The notes beneath the pieces were generated by a model, which worked only from the letters and a program-made list of their open reading frames with translations, did no database searches and had not been told where the DNA came from. The position numbers and the translations under genes were made by a program. Below are positions 10,479 through 21,184 of a stretch of DNA of 64,000 nucleotides, piece after piece; the stretch's first letter is position 1; each line of letters begins with the position of its first letter. This DNA is from Sthenelais limicola (lineage: Eukaryota; Annelida; Polychaeta; Phyllodocida; Sigalionidae): NCBI GenBank assembly GCA_942159475.1, contig OW804094.1, forward strand, positions 16,117,708 through 16,181,707, written 5' to 3'.

Positions 10479-11061
10479 TGGGTCAGATTTTCAGAAAATG
10501 TACAATAGGGGAGTTGCATGTCTCACTGCGCATGTCTACTACAGTGCATGCTGGGATGGATTCTGTTAAAATCTGCCATAGAAATATTTGGCAAGATATT
10601 ATCGAAAATTGTAAGAATGTTTTCACTAAAATCATAGCTTATTATAAATGATTCATGAAAACCAAATGCATGATGGGAAAGATGGAGACTTGTGTAATGG
10701 AAACATGTATAACACATGGATATTGACATCAGAGCATTGATAAATAGTCCATGCTGAACATGGCATGTTTTCTATATATTTTAGACTGTACCCTTAGTCC
10801 CATAGTTCCATGCGAATCCAGATTCAAAATGGCGGCTATGCAAATCCCCTATTGGCAGCTGTACACATTTAGTAAATTCAGCTAAATTAGGCTGCAATTT
10901 GGCCAATACTAGGTAAATTCGAGTATATTTGGCATTGCATTGATTCTAGCAATCTGTCTGGTTATGTTGAACTGTATTTTGAATTTTATTTTCATCTTAA
11001 GTTTGGGTTATTTGAGAGAATTTGTGAAGTTGAATTGTACATTTTCTAAAAATCTGACCCA
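10479..11061 (-). mobile_element. Family A3 MITE interrupted by family D
   Basis: The left terminus stops at TGTACAA (10505); the interior resumes at TTGGCAGCTGTACAC (10852) after the D insert. The right end TCTAAAAATCTGACCCA is intact. Confidence 0.9.
10506..10851 (-). mobile_element. Family D element, copy 1
   Basis: About 346 bp with inverted ends TAGGGGAGTTGCATG and ATGCAAATCCCCTA. No transposase ORF. The end carries the POU octamer ATGCAAAT, and a subterminal AAAATGGCGGC resembles a YY1 site. An AT dinucleotide duplication fits its insertion into A3 (ACAAT/ATTGG). Confidence 0.85.
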
Positions 11062-11185
11062 TGTACACTTAATGCTCAAAGCATGACCTTGACATCCATA
11101 CATCCATCCTTTTCTCCAATCATATAATAATTCTCCTTGGTTACTCCTTGGTTACTTCGGAGTACCAGGATATTAATACCATATA

Positions 11186-11485
11186 TGGGTGAAATCGCCA
11201 GAAAATGTACAATTCGCCTTCACCAATCCTCTCAAATAACCCAAATTTCAATAGGGGAGTTGCATGTCTCACTGCATTCACTTTCACAAATTATCTGAAA
11301 TAACCCAAATTTCAGACGAAAATAAAGTTCAAAATACAGTCTAACCTAACCAAACAGATTGCTAGAATCAATGCAATGCCGAATATACTCGAATTTACCT
11401 AGTATTGACCAAATTGCAGCCTAATTTAGCAGAATTAACTAAATGTGTACAGCTGCCAATTGTACATTTTCTGAAAAACTGACCC
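11186..11485 (+). mobile_element. Family A3 mosaic with D fragment
   Basis: A left arm to ACCCAAATTTCA (11250), then 25 bp of the D terminus (ATAGGGGAGTTGCATGTCTC), then A3 again from TCACTTTCACAAATTATCTG to the right end. The left arm is therefore partly duplicated around a D scrap. Confidence 0.8.
11251..11275 (-). mobile_element. Family D terminal fragment
   Basis: Matches the first 25 bp of D copy 1 (ATAGGGGAGTTGCATGTCTC, ACTGC) and nothing more. Confidence 0.7.
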
Positions 11486-11692
11486 TCATATCCAGCCGCC
11501 AAAATACACAGCCTCCATGAAGACACAGCGTTAGCAGATATTCTACACCCCCTCACACTGACAAGCTTGCAGAAAAACACTTGATTTCATTGTAGAAAAA
11601 AACGCTATTGTCAAGTTATTAATCTGAGGGTTTGCAACTGTAACAATCTGATGTTTTTACTGGGCAAGGACTTTATGAAGATTTATTATATT

Positions 11693-11890
11693 TTCCCTAT
11701 AAAATCTACGAATAACTTATTGTATATTAAATGTATATTGCATAACTTAAATGTTATTCGATTTCATCTTTATTTAGGCATATGAAATATTACGGTTACA
11801 ATATCAAATAGATGTTTATATGAAAAGTAAGGTTCCATACAATGGTATAAATGGCAGTTTACATGTACTTCCCCATGATCTGGTAGAAGG
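11693..11890 (+). repeat. Local duplication, unit 1
   Basis: Shares CATAAAATCTACGAATAACT to TACTTCCCCATGATCTGGTA with 12038-12228, about 90 percent alike. Unit contents unrecognised. Confidence 0.85.
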
Positions 11891-12037
11891 ACTTTATAAA
11901 AATGTAAATTTAAAAAAAAATCTTTATCCAGGCACAGCTTTATTTTAACATACTTTATTATAGTCAACTCGGGTATTCCTCACAAACCCTCAGTTCATCT
12001 AACGGTGATCTACCACTGTTGCCTTGTATAATTTTTT

Positions 12038-12228
12038 TTCCATAAAATCTACAAATGACTTATTGTATATTAATTACTTAAATGTCATTTGATTTCACCT
12101 GCGACTTATCTAGGCATATGAAATAGTACGGTTACGATATTAAATAAATGTTTATATGAAAAGTAAGGTTCCATACAATAATATAAATGGTAGTTTACAC
12201 GTACTTCCCCATGATCTGGTGGAACACC
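12038..12228 (+). repeat. Local duplication, unit 2
   Basis: Second copy about 345 bp downstream of the first. Differences are mostly single substitutions plus a small indel near TTAATTACTTAAATG. Confidence 0.85.
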
Positions 12229-12237
12229 AACTATATA

Positions 12238-12462
12238 TGGGTCAGATTTTCAGAAAATGTACAATTGGCAGCTGTACACATTTAGGAAATCCTCCTAAAT
12301 TAGGCTGGAATATGCAGAATACCGGGTATATCTGAGTATATTTCGTATCCCATTGATTTCAAGTATGTTAAATTGCATTTTGAAGCTCATTTTTGTCTTA
12401 AATATGGGATATTTGAGAGGATTGGTGAAGGCGAATTGTACAATTTCTGAGAAACTGACCCA
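12238..12462 (-). mobile_element. Family A1 MITE
   Basis: Flanked by TATA on both sides; the right end is mutated (CAATTTCTGAGAAACTGACC). Confidence 0.9.
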
Positions 12463-12479
12463 TATATAAGAGATAGATA

Positions 12480-12574
12480 TACACTCTGTAGGAGATGTGT
12501 TGGGAGCGGTGCCCAATAGGGTTGCCATTAGCCGCTTTTGATGTTTACTCTCAACACTTCTCCTACAGAGTGTA
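12480..12574. mobile_element. 95-bp hairpin with TA flanks
   Basis: TA then CACTCTGTAGGAG, with CTCCTACAGAGTG then TA at the other end. A second stem (TGTTGGGAG/CTCTCAACA) and AGCGG/CCGCT pairs make almost the whole sequence fold. Could be a tiny TA-target MITE or a hairpin RNA locus. Confidence 0.65.
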
Positions 12575-12650
12575 CTTCGGTAAAACATCAGGTAAGACCA
12601 GATACAAGAGCTGAAATACAAATAGCATGACGCACAATTCAAAAACATCC

Positions 12651-13049
12651 TCAGACAGAATGAGTCACAAGTCGCAAAATTGATATTTTTCAAAGTGTTT
12701 TTTCACAAGATATCTTTATTGCAATGCTCTGATTCTTAGAGGGTTTAGTACTTATAGTTATATAAGTCCATGTAACAAATTTGGGGACATTGTATTAAAT
12801 ATATCCTTTCGTTTTGAAGGCCTTCGTATGGAGTATATTTAGTTACTTTACTGGTAATTACCCATCCAGAAACATTGCAAACTATTCTTTTCAAAAATAA
12901 AAATATCAAACTTAAAGTATAGAAGTACTTATTAGGTGTTACAGTGTTTACTATCATTGGAATCAGCTTGATCTCATCTTTTCAAATATGGTGATATCTC
13001 AAAATCCATATTTTGCGACTTATGACTCATTTTCCTAAAACGTATCACA
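12651..13049 (-). mobile_element. Family B MITE, left end trimmed
   Basis: Begins within the end at ACAGAATGAGTCACAAGTCG. The right end TCCTAAAACGTATCACA is present. Confidence 0.85.
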
Positions 13050-13495
13050 AATACAAATCAAAACCCACACAGACTGACCAATGAATGGTAAATGGTATGC
13101 AGTATCTTCACGCTACCATAACAAACCCACACTGACCCAAGGGCATGCTGTATCTTCAAGCTGTCCAAACCAACCGAAACAAATCCACCTAACTAACCAT
13201 ACTTTTATTCTTATCTTTGATTGTACCCATCTCACCTAACTTGATTTAATGTTTGTTTAACTTAACTCGATCTCAAGTAGTTTTGTTACATCAAGTGTAG
13301 TCTAGCTAGACACAGCAGTGGGCGGAAAACCATGGTTTTTCTGATTTGAAATATCACCCGTGAGCCCATTATCCTCATGCGTACATGACATCCATTGTTC
13401 ATAACATTTTTGTGTACACTGTGCATGCCCGTTTATGTTCAACTGTTATTTTACCGAAGATTGGCTGAATAAAAATTCTAAATAAAAGAAAAAAA
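13050..13495 (+). repeat. Possible retroposon 3' end
   Basis: Ends GGCTGAATAAAAATTCTAAA then TAAAAGAAAAAAAC, i.e. an AATAAA signal followed by an A-rich tail. The upstream sequence is unrecognised; no flanking duplication was identified. Confidence 0.35.
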
Positions 13496-13754
13496 CAATG
13501 ATAAGCTGAAGTGGAAACCGTCTACTAAAATGGTGAAAAAGATTTAATAGGGATGTTGTTGTGTAGCCATTGTGAAGTATCTCTGTGTAAATATACCATG
13601 TGGAGGTGGCCAGGTAGAGATAGATACTCTGTTATGTAACATTACGTAACATTGGGTAACCTCATTAACTATTAATTATCACACATTAATTATATTATCT
13701 CATTACTAAAATCGCTAATTATACTTAGCTACCCAGTACTGTGCAAGTCTACTT

Positions 13755-13945
13755 ATTCATGCTAAGCCATAGGTATTACGTAAAGGCTCCGCCCCCTACT
13801 CTTTACCCACATCCTGAAGGAACATATGTACAGATCCTAGTTCATTAAATCAGTTGCTTCGCTCTTCTCACGAAGACCACACGTTTGTTTGTATTCTTCC
13901 ATCATACCTTAACAACTCTGATGCTTCTAAAGCACAGGTGACCTT
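13755..13945 (+). repeat. Dispersed repeat I, copy 2
   Basis: Colinear with 5810-5990 (CACATCCTGAAGGAACATAT, TTCATTAAATCAGTTG, CACGAAGACCACACGTTTG, CTTCCATCATACCTTAACAA). Confidence 0.6.
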
Positions 13946-14028
13946 GTTTACCGTCTCTTATGACTCCTTTGCCTCTCCACACTGTTAAAACTGGAATAAC
14001 TGAGAAAACCCACATATTTACATATACA

Positions 14029-14266
14029 TGGGTCGGATTTTCAGAAAATGTACAATTGGTCTTCATTAATCCTCACAAATAACACACATTTCAGACAACA
14101 ATCAGGTTCAAAATACAGTTCAACATAACCAGACAGATTTATTGAATGAATACAATACAGAATACACTCAGATATACCTAGTATTTACCATTTTTCACTC
14201 TAATTTAGCAGAATTTAGTAGATGTGTAGAACTGTAAATTGTGCATTTTCTCAAAATTTGACCCAC
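14029..14266 (+). mobile_element. Family A2 MITE
   Basis: Ends TGGGTCGGATTTTCAGAAAA and TTTTCTCAAAATTTGACCCA; flanks are CA rather than TA. Confidence 0.9.
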
Positions 14267-14450
14267 ATGTTCACGTAGTTTTTGTTGTCAAAATATTTAT
14301 TACAAACAGGCAAGCCATTACTAATTTATGACTATAATTACCATTAATTATTATTATGGTATTTATTATCCTACTTAAGTAACCATTACCCAGGAATTTA
14401 TTGGAGTGATTACGGTAGCATGTGGAGGCGCAGGTAGCACCCTCACCTAA

Positions 14451-14782
14451 TAGGGGATTTGCATTGCCGCCATCTTGAATCTTTGTTCACATGGAATTAT
14501 GGGACTAATGGTACAGTCTAGAATCTATAGAAAACATGCCACGTTCAGCATGGACTATTTATCAATGCTTTAATGTCAATATCCATGTGTTATACATGTT
14601 TCCATGACACAAGGCCCCATTTTCCCCATCATGCATTTGGTTTTCATAGATCATTTATACAAGCTATGATATTGGTGAAAATATTCTTGCAATTTTCAAG
14701 AGGAATGTTGCTAAATATTTGTATGTCAGGTTTCAACAGAATCCATCCCAACATACACTGCAGTAGACATGCAAATCCCCTA
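14451..14782 (+). mobile_element. Family D element, copy 2
   Basis: Complete, 332 bp, TAGGGGATTTGCATTGCCGC to ATGCAAATCCCCTA. The perfect YY1-type word GCCGCCATCTTG lies next to the left end. Confidence 0.9.
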
Positions 14783-14937
14783 TTAATATTCAACTAATGA
14801 ACGACTACCACATGGACCAAGCATTCACCTGTAAGCTTAGATTTTGATAAACATTCATAGCAAAACAGTAAACTGAGATTCAATATGGACCACCAAGAAC
14901 CTACGCTCACATATTAATTAGTATGTTGTAAAGTAAC

Positions 14938-15061
14938 AGGGGGTTTGCATGCGCCATTTTGGATCTGCATCGCATGGAATTATGGGAGCTGTATGTCTGA
15001 CTAAGATTAGAGGGCGGGCTATATGTTCAGCTTGGAATATCTGTCACTGCCCCGATGTAAA
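14938..15061 (+). mobile_element. Family D fragment, diverged
   Basis: Starts GGGGGTTTGCATGCGCCATT and carries CATGGAATTATGGGA as in D copy 2. Cut off by the next A copy. Confidence 0.6.
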
Positions 15062-15315
15062 TGGATCAGATTTTCAGAAAATGTACAATTCGCCTTCACC
15101 AATCCTTTCAAATAACCCACATTTAAGACAAAAATAAGGTTCAAAATACAGTTTAACATAACATAACATAACAAACATATTAAACCAACACAAAACCAAA
15201 TATACATTTATATATTATTTATATATATATACATACACTCAGTATTCATCATTTTTCAGCCTAATATACTAAATGTATAGAGATGCCAATTGTGCATTTT
15301 CTGACGATCTGATCA
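15062..15315 (+). mobile_element. Family A MITE with TA expansion
   Basis: Ends TGGATCAGATTTTCAGAAAA and TTTTCTGACGATCTGATCA. The interior has a duplicated AACATAACAT and a 25-bp ATATATAT expansion. Confidence 0.85.
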
Positions 15316-15384
15316 AAATAGCCATGTATTATGAAAGTAACTATCTTGGTCAAGCGAAACAAGGACTCGCCCGCAACTACTAAA

Positions 15385-15622
15385 TGGGTCAGACTTTAAG
15401 AAAATGTACAATTTAACTTCACCAATCTTCTCAAATAACCCAAATTTCAGATGAAAATCAGGTTCAAAATACAGTTTTAACTAACCAGACAGATGTATTG
15501 AATGAATACAGTACGAAATATACTCAGATATACTCAGTATTTATCCTTTTTTCGCTTTAATTTAGCAGAAGTTGATAGATGTGTAGAACTGTAAATTGTG
15601 CATTTTTGGAAAATCTGACCCA
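15385..15622 (+). mobile_element. Family A2 MITE
   Basis: Ends TGGGTCAGACTTTAAGAAAA and TTTGGAAAATCTGACCCA. Confidence 0.9.
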
Positions 15623-15639
15623 AATAGAACCTGTATGTC

Positions 15640-15960
15640 TAAGAGTGGCCTGCTCGGTTCAAGTGGGAACCGCAGTGTTGACAGCGCCCCCTCCAGCCAT
15701 GTTCCAAAACTTTGACGAGTTGCCTGTCACGTGACCACCAGGCTCGGCTCTGATTGGTCGCTACGCAGCGTTCCCTTCCCATAGCCGCCCGCCAAACACC
15801 CTGTCAAGCGTTTTTGTTGGCGTTGCCAATTTTGAGGTAATTCGAAACCAAATAGGCCGCGAAATGGCGAACCCGATCGGTAGAGAGCGCCTAACTCGAT
15901 CTCCGTGGCTTGGGGCCACTTCACGTGCCTGCTATTTCTCCTCCTCTGCCTCTGTCTCTC
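15640..15960. promoter_or_regulatory. CpG-rich promoter-like patch
   Basis: A GC- and CpG-rich island between two A copies. It holds CAGCGCCCCCT at 15682 (a CTCF-type core in reverse), CACGTG E-boxes at about 15728 and 15921, and an inverted CCAAT box (GATTGGTCG) at about 15754. No confident exon: the 65-aa minus ORF here has no recognisable domain. Confidence 0.4.
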
Positions 15961-15965
15961 CCTCC

Positions 15966-16203
15966 TGGGTCAGATTGTTAGAAATTGCACAATCTACAGT
16001 TCTACAGATCTACCAAATTCTGCTAAAATAGAGTGAAAAATGGTAATTACTAGGTATATCTGAGTGTATTATGTATTGTTTTCATTCAATAAATCTGTCT
16101 GGTTGTGTTGAACTGTTGTTTTGAATCTGATCTTTGTCTTAAATTTGGGTTATTTGAGGCGATTGGTGAAGGCCAATTGTACGTTTTCTGAAAATCTGAC
16201 CCA
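15966..16203 (-). mobile_element. Family A2 MITE
   Basis: Ends TGGGTCAGATTGTTAGAAAT and TTTTCTGAAAATCTGACCCA. Confidence 0.9.
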
Positions 16204-16383
16204 TCTTCTGCTTCTCTACCTCATCCTCCACCTTCTCAGCTGGCTCCTGATACCTCACCTCTGCTTCTGATCCTTCCCCTCTTCCCTTTCCTCTATCTTA
16301 GGAATAGATCGCTTTCATCATCTCATCCCCACTCCTCTGTCGCATCCCCTGCACCTACCCTGCATCTCATCCCTTCTCCTATA

Positions 16384-16583
16384 TGGGTCAGATTGTCAGA
16401 AAATGTACAATTCACCTTCACCAATCCTCTCAAATAATCCGAATTAGAGACGAAAATAAAGTTCAAAATACAGTTCAACCTAACCAAACAGATTGCTATA
16501 ATCAATGCAATGCCAAATATACTCGAATTTACCTAGTATTGACCAAATTGCAGCTTAATATAGCAGAAGTGTACAGCTGCCAA
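16384..16583 (+). mobile_element. Family A3 MITE, right end replaced
   Basis: Left end intact after CCTATA. The copy stops at CAGCTGCCAA and is followed by TCTCATCCCTTCTCCTATA, a second copy of the sequence that precedes it (16365-16383). Confidence 0.8.
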
Positions 16584-16637
16584 TCTCATCCCTTCTCCTA
16601 TAAACTACTCTCATCCCATACTGGTAGTTACTGGTAG

Positions 16638-16733
16638 TTATTGGAATGTTATACTAGATATTGTATTAGGTTGCTCCTTACATCTATACTATTCATTGTC
16701 TAGTGTAGTTATTGGAATGTTATACTAGATATT
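16638..16733 (+). repeat. 71-bp tandem repeat, first copy and start of second
   Basis: The unit runs TTATTGGAATGTTATACTAG to CATTGTCTAGTGTAG. The second unit is split by the retroposon and finishes at about 17132. Confidence 0.85.
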
Positions 16734-17081
16734 ACTAACAATAGTAATAACATGAGGCTAGAATGGCTGTCTTATCGGCCAGAAATCGGTGTTGCCAGAT
16801 GAAATATTTGTTTTTACATATGGCGAACAAGTATGTTCTTGTTTTATTCGTTTCGAGGCAAAAAATACAAAAAAATTATGTACTTAGCTTTAAATAATCG
16901 AGAAGTCGTTGTAATATCGATGTAATGTCACATAAGCTCAGACACTTGAAGAATTAACATACATGTATTAATTGTTTAAATGGATAATGTTTTTGTATTG
17001 ATAGTTAAATGTCTTTTTCACTTGGGGATGAGACGTATCACAGTTGTGAATATCTGCCAAATAAAACTGTTTAAAAAAAAA
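16734..17081 (+). mobile_element. Poly(A)-tailed retroposon in a tandem repeat
   Basis: A 348-bp insert with AATAAA and a terminal A10, flanked by ATATT on both sides. Removing it restores the second 71-bp unit. No ORF; the source RNA is unrecognised. Confidence 0.75.
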
Positions 17082-17132
17082 ATATTGTATTAGGTTGCTC
17101 CTTACATCTATACTATTCATTGTCTAGTGTAG

Positions 17133-17538
17133 CTCTTGAACATTGTCTTGAATGTAATATACAAATATATGAGGTATTCTTGATTATTAATGGTTAATAT
17201 GAAAGAGCACGGCGTCGATAAAACTGTATCATAATGTTTTTTAACTCTTTCTCCACTCAAACACTCGCCATCGATAAGGTGAAATGAGTTGGAATCCTTG
17301 TTTTTAACTTTCTTCTTTCATTTTATTTTGATTATACCTTACCTAATATGAGTATTATATAAATTTAACCTATTTAGATTATGTAAAGGTATCATGCACT
17401 GTTCTCAGTAGAGTTGATGTATAAATCTCTTGTCACCATCTGTCATTTCGATCAGGCTGTCCTGAAAATATTCATACTATATACGTGTGGAAATGTTGTA
17501 GACCTGAATAAAATATTTTCTAAATCTAAAAAAAAAAT
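17133..17538 (+). mobile_element. Retroposon family M, 3' end, copy 1
   Basis: Shares AGAGCACGGCG and the end GTGTGGAAATGT-ACCTGAATAAAATATTTTC with 17965-18390, then A10. CCTTCTCCTATA after the tail also occurs at 16588, consistent with a 12-bp target duplication for the whole 16600-17538 insert. Confidence 0.6.
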
Positions 17539-17550
17539 CCTTCTCCTATA

Positions 17551-17957
17551 TGTGATGTTTTTTTAGGAAAACGAGTCACAAGTCGCATAATTTTTCAAAG
17601 TGTTTCATTCACAAGGTGTCTTTGCAGGAATGTTTTCATTTTTTGGGTGCTTAACGCTGTCCATAGCATGAATACATGTATCAAATTTCAAGACAGTGTC
17701 CTAATATATCCATGCATTTCCAAGGTCATCCTATGGAGTATATTCAGCTACTTTACTAGTAATTGTCCACCCGGAGATATCACATAACTTTTTTTTTCAA
17801 AAATAAAAATACCAAACTTAAAATATAGAAATACTTATTAGGCCTAGATGTCCTACTGTTTACCATCATTAGAATCGGCTTGATCTCATCTTTTCAAATA
17901 TGATGATATCTAAAATCCATTTTTTGCAACTTGTGATTCATTTTCCTGCAACACATC
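17551..17957 (-). mobile_element. Family B MITE
   Basis: Ends TGTGATGTTTTTTTAGGAAA and CCTGCAACACATC; the right end lacks the last bases. Confidence 0.85.
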
Positions 17958-17964
17958 TGTTAAA

Positions 17965-18392
17965 CTTTTTATTACATTGAAAGTGTAATACCAAATGGTC
18001 TACATGCAAGAGCACGGCGCGATCGATTGATAATTGTATTGTTTTTAAAAAATGTCATGTTTTTAGAAAATGTTTCTGACACTTGCAAGGAATGAACGGG
18101 ATATTTAAAATGTACATAATAGGTGCAAACATATATCTGATATGAATTCTCTTGTACAGATGAGTAACGCCACTTAGCATGATACTATTGGATCAGATCA
18201 TTTTTTGTGATAATATCGAGTGAAATGAACTTAGAATTTATACTCTACTTATAATTTTTATTAATTCTTCCTGATTTTTCTCTAACCGAACTTCGATGTA
18301 ATGTAATTTAAAACAGTAATTCAGGCTATTCTGGAAATATTCGTACTGATGTGTGGAAATGTCTATGTCCTGAATAAAATATTTTCAAAATC
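17965..18392 (+). mobile_element. Retroposon family M, 3' end, copy 2
   Basis: A diverged copy with AGAGCACGGCGCGATCGATT and the end CCTGAATAAAATATTTTCAA; the tail is (AAAATC)n rather than pure A. Confidence 0.6.
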
Positions 18393-18661
18393 AAAATCAA
18401 ATCACAATTGTAATGAAACTGAAGATTCAGCCTTAAAAGGATAATGGAGCCCTCTTTGCTCTCGTCACTGATCCACTACTGAAAGTAAAAGGATCAATCT
18501 CCTCCAGAAGGCGATGACAGATGGATTAACCTAAATAGTGGAGTTGAACATGGGGGCCAGCTCTCTGGACATCCAGTCAGTAACAACTGCCATCCCTTCA
18601 ACAATAATGGACATAATGGAAGGCCATGCTATAGGAGCTGACCTAAAACAATCGAATAAAA
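18393..18661. other. Unassigned spacer
   Basis: No recognised element. Confidence 0.4.
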
Positions 18662-18864
18662 GGGTAAGATTTTCGGAAAATGTACAATTGACAGCTCTAC
18701 AAATTTGGCTAAATTAGGCCAAGAAATGATGAATACCTGGTATATATTTGAGTATATTTGGTGTCACTTTGATTTTAGAGTGTTTTGTTATGTTAAACTG
18801 CATTTTAAAGTTGATTTATGTCTTAATTGTGGATTATTTGAGAGAATTTGTGAAGATCTGACCC
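18662..18864 (-). mobile_element. Family A1 MITE with terminal deletion
   Basis: Left end GGGTAAGATTTTCGGAAAAT. Near the right end, GTGAAG joins directly to ATCTGACCCA, deleting about 22 bp of the inverted end. Confidence 0.85.
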
Positions 18865-18884
18865 AAAATATATAAGCAGCAGGT

Positions 18885-19000
18885 GACAATAGACTATCCC
18901 AGGAGTAAATGGACCCCTGCTACAAGAGATTAACTGGACATAGGGCAGCATACTACTCCAGGACACAGGGCAGTATACTACTCCAGGAGTCAGGGGAAGA
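18885..19000. repeat. Imperfect tandem repeat
   Basis: AGGGCAGCATACTACTCCAG GAC and AGGGCAGTATACTACTCCAG GAG in succession, plus a related first unit with ACTATCCCAGGAGTAAATGG. Confidence 0.7.
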
Positions 19001-19108
19001 CTAGATATACGGGCTGATAAAACATCAATAATGTTTAAATCAAGAGCAAACAATGGTGAAATCAAGATATTTGTCCAGTTTGTATACAAACTATTATTAC
19101 TACAATTA

Positions 19109-19180
19109 TTACTACAATTATTGTTATCGTTGCGTTTAAATATATTTAAAGAAATGCAACGATAACAATAATTGTAATAA
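19109..19180. repeat. 72-bp hairpin
   Basis: TTACTACAATTATTGTTATC-GTTGC pairs with GCAACGATAACAATAATTGT-AATAA around the perfect palindrome TTTAAATATATTTAAA. Confidence 0.85.
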
Positions 19181-19328
19181 AGATTCATTTAGAATATTAG
19201 CAGAATTGTCTGGCCCTACTCTAACTCCTGGCGTAGTATACAGCTATATCTATTGTTGACTTATTTAATCAACGTAATTTTCTGCATTCCTTTCCATAAA
19301 AGCTTAAACTATCCGGATTGCCGGATAT

Positions 19329-19387
19329 GTGGGCTATTTGAGAGCATAGGTGAAGGCGAATTGTACATTTTCTGAAAATCTGACCCA
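19329..19387 (-). mobile_element. Family A right-end fragment
   Basis: TGTGGGCTATTTGAGAGCAT to CTGAAAATCTGACCCA; the left 180 bp is absent. Confidence 0.75.
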
Positions 19388-19607
19388 TATATAGGGGTGC
19401 TGGCCTTGTACTGGAGGTAGTAAGGGAGGAACAGGTGGCAATCACCAGGTGCCTACTGGAGGGAGAAATGAGTGAAAAGTGATATGATAATGGTAGAGCT
19501 GCTCATGTCATGGGTTGGCCCTGAGTGCCTCGGCCACTGACCCCACCTGCTCCTGTGCTACATACTGGTGATATGATACCACTACATGGGACAGACACTG
19601 GCAGATA
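19388..19607. other. Unassigned spacer
   Basis: Moderate GC; no recognised element. Confidence 0.4.
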
Positions 19608-19639
19608 CAGGTGACGTGTTTCAGCAAAATGAGCCACAA
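19608..19639 (+). mobile_element. Family B terminus fused to A
   Basis: GGTGACGTGTTTCAGCAAAA TGAGCCACAAAA, then an abrupt switch to an A2 interior. Confidence 0.65.
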
Positions 19640-19766
19640 AAAGGAGACAGATTTATTTAATGATTACAATACAGAATAGACTCAGTAATTATCATTTCCT
19701 CTCTAATTTAGCAGAATTTGAGAGATGTGTAGAACTGTAGATTGTGCATTTTCTGAAAATCCGACC
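19640..19766 (+). mobile_element. Family A2 right half
   Basis: From ACAGATTTATTTAATGATTA to CTGAAAATCCGACCC; the left arm is replaced by the B terminus. Confidence 0.75.
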
Positions 19767-19774
19767 CGATCCGA

Positions 19775-19902
19775 TACCTTAAACGACAACATTTCCTTCG
19801 CACAAAGAGAAACAGTTCATGAATTAGAACAGTGGATTCATTACATAGGGATCAGTAGCTAGCTTACATATCATTGTAATTGATGTTTATAGTTTGTATA
19901 AA
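19775..19902 (+). repeat. Duplicated flank K, copy 1
   Basis: About 128 bp (ACAAAGAGAAACAGTTCATG to TCATTGTAATTGATGTTTA) recurs at 30737-30866, in both cases immediately left of a family B copy. Confidence 0.85.
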
Positions 19903-20282
19903 TGTGATGTGTTACAGGGAAATGATTCACAAGTCGCAAAAAGTAGATTTTGATATATCATCAGATTTGAAACCATGAGATCAAGCCGATTCCAATGGTG
20001 GTAAACAGTGGGACATCTTATAAGTAGTTCTATATTTTAAGTTTGATATTTTTATTTTTAAAAATCTTTTTTGGAGTATTTTCTGGGTGGACATTTACTA
20101 GTAAAGTAGCTAAATGTACTCCATAGGCTGACCTTACGAATGCATGGACATATTCATTATACACTTTCCTGAAATTTGGCCAATCTAGCATGCTACAAAG
20201 ACTGTTAAGCACCCCAAAATGAACTTATTCCCACAAAGACTTTCTTTGCGACTTGTGACACATTTTTCTATAACACATCACA
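19903..20282 (+). mobile_element. Family B MITE
   Basis: Ends TGTGATGTGTTACAGGGAAA and TCTATAACACATCACA. A short deletion removes the segment normally before the right end (after CCCACAAAGACTTTC). Confidence 0.9.
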
Positions 20283-20644
20283 TATTTCTGTACACTAATA
20301 GAACAAGGCACTTCCAAATAAGCTCTATACATTTATTCGTGTAATTTATATAACATACTCATATATGTAATTCAAACCTGAAGCCCTTATGTTTCTCTCC
20401 AATTCTGACAGTTGTAAGTCGATCCACTATATATCATTCGAAGTCTCCCTGAAAGGATTCTACCTATTTATAGAATGTAGGTTTGAAAAGAAACCAGGAA
20501 GAATTTCACTTCCGCCGAAGGTTTGTGTTTCCTAATTTCAACCTCAAAATCAGATTTCATTCCATTTATGAAGCCACGGGTGTTTATGATGTTCAAATCT
20601 AGAGTGCAAAATAAATAAATTGAATTTTCTGAATGTGTTATATA
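20283..20644. other. Unassigned spacer
   Basis: AT-rich; no recognised element or coding signal. Confidence 0.4.
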
Positions 20645-20881
20645 TGGGTCAGTTTTTCAGAAAATGTACAATTCAACTTCCCCAATCTTCTCAAATAAGC
20701 CAAATTTCAGACGAAAATAAAGTCCAAAATACAGTTCAACCTAACCAAACAGATTGCTAGAATCAATGCAATGCCAAATATACTCAAATTTACCTTGTAT
20801 TGACCAAATTGCAGCCAAATTTAGCAGAACTTACTAAACGTGTACAGCTGTCAATTGTACATTTTCTGAAAATCTGACCCA
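20645..20881 (+). mobile_element. Family A3 MITE
   Basis: Full length, left flank TATA; ends TGGGTCAGTTTTTCAGAAAA and TTTTCTGAAAATCTGACCCA. Confidence 0.9.
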
Positions 20882-21184
20882 TGGCACCTGGTGTAATTCA
20901 ACAATAGAGGTCTACAGTAGAGGTGGCTCTCTTCATCCATATGATATACAGGAAGAGCGATTTCTACGAAAAGAGGTAGAAAAGAGGGGTTTCTTTATTT
21001 CACATGTTCTCAGAATTTGTTGTTTTACAAACCGTTTTCCTCATGTGTAGAGTTCTGTCCACCCTCTCTGGAGGATGTCTTATGTGGTTTGTTAAGGTAT
21101 TTGAGAGGGGGGGGGAAATGTGATTTTGAAGCCCTTTTTAGTTTTTTAGTTGAATTCTATACAACTATCTTAGCATGGGAAAGC
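20882..21184. other. Unassigned spacer
   Basis: Contains a G9 run at about 21107; otherwise featureless. Confidence 0.4.
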
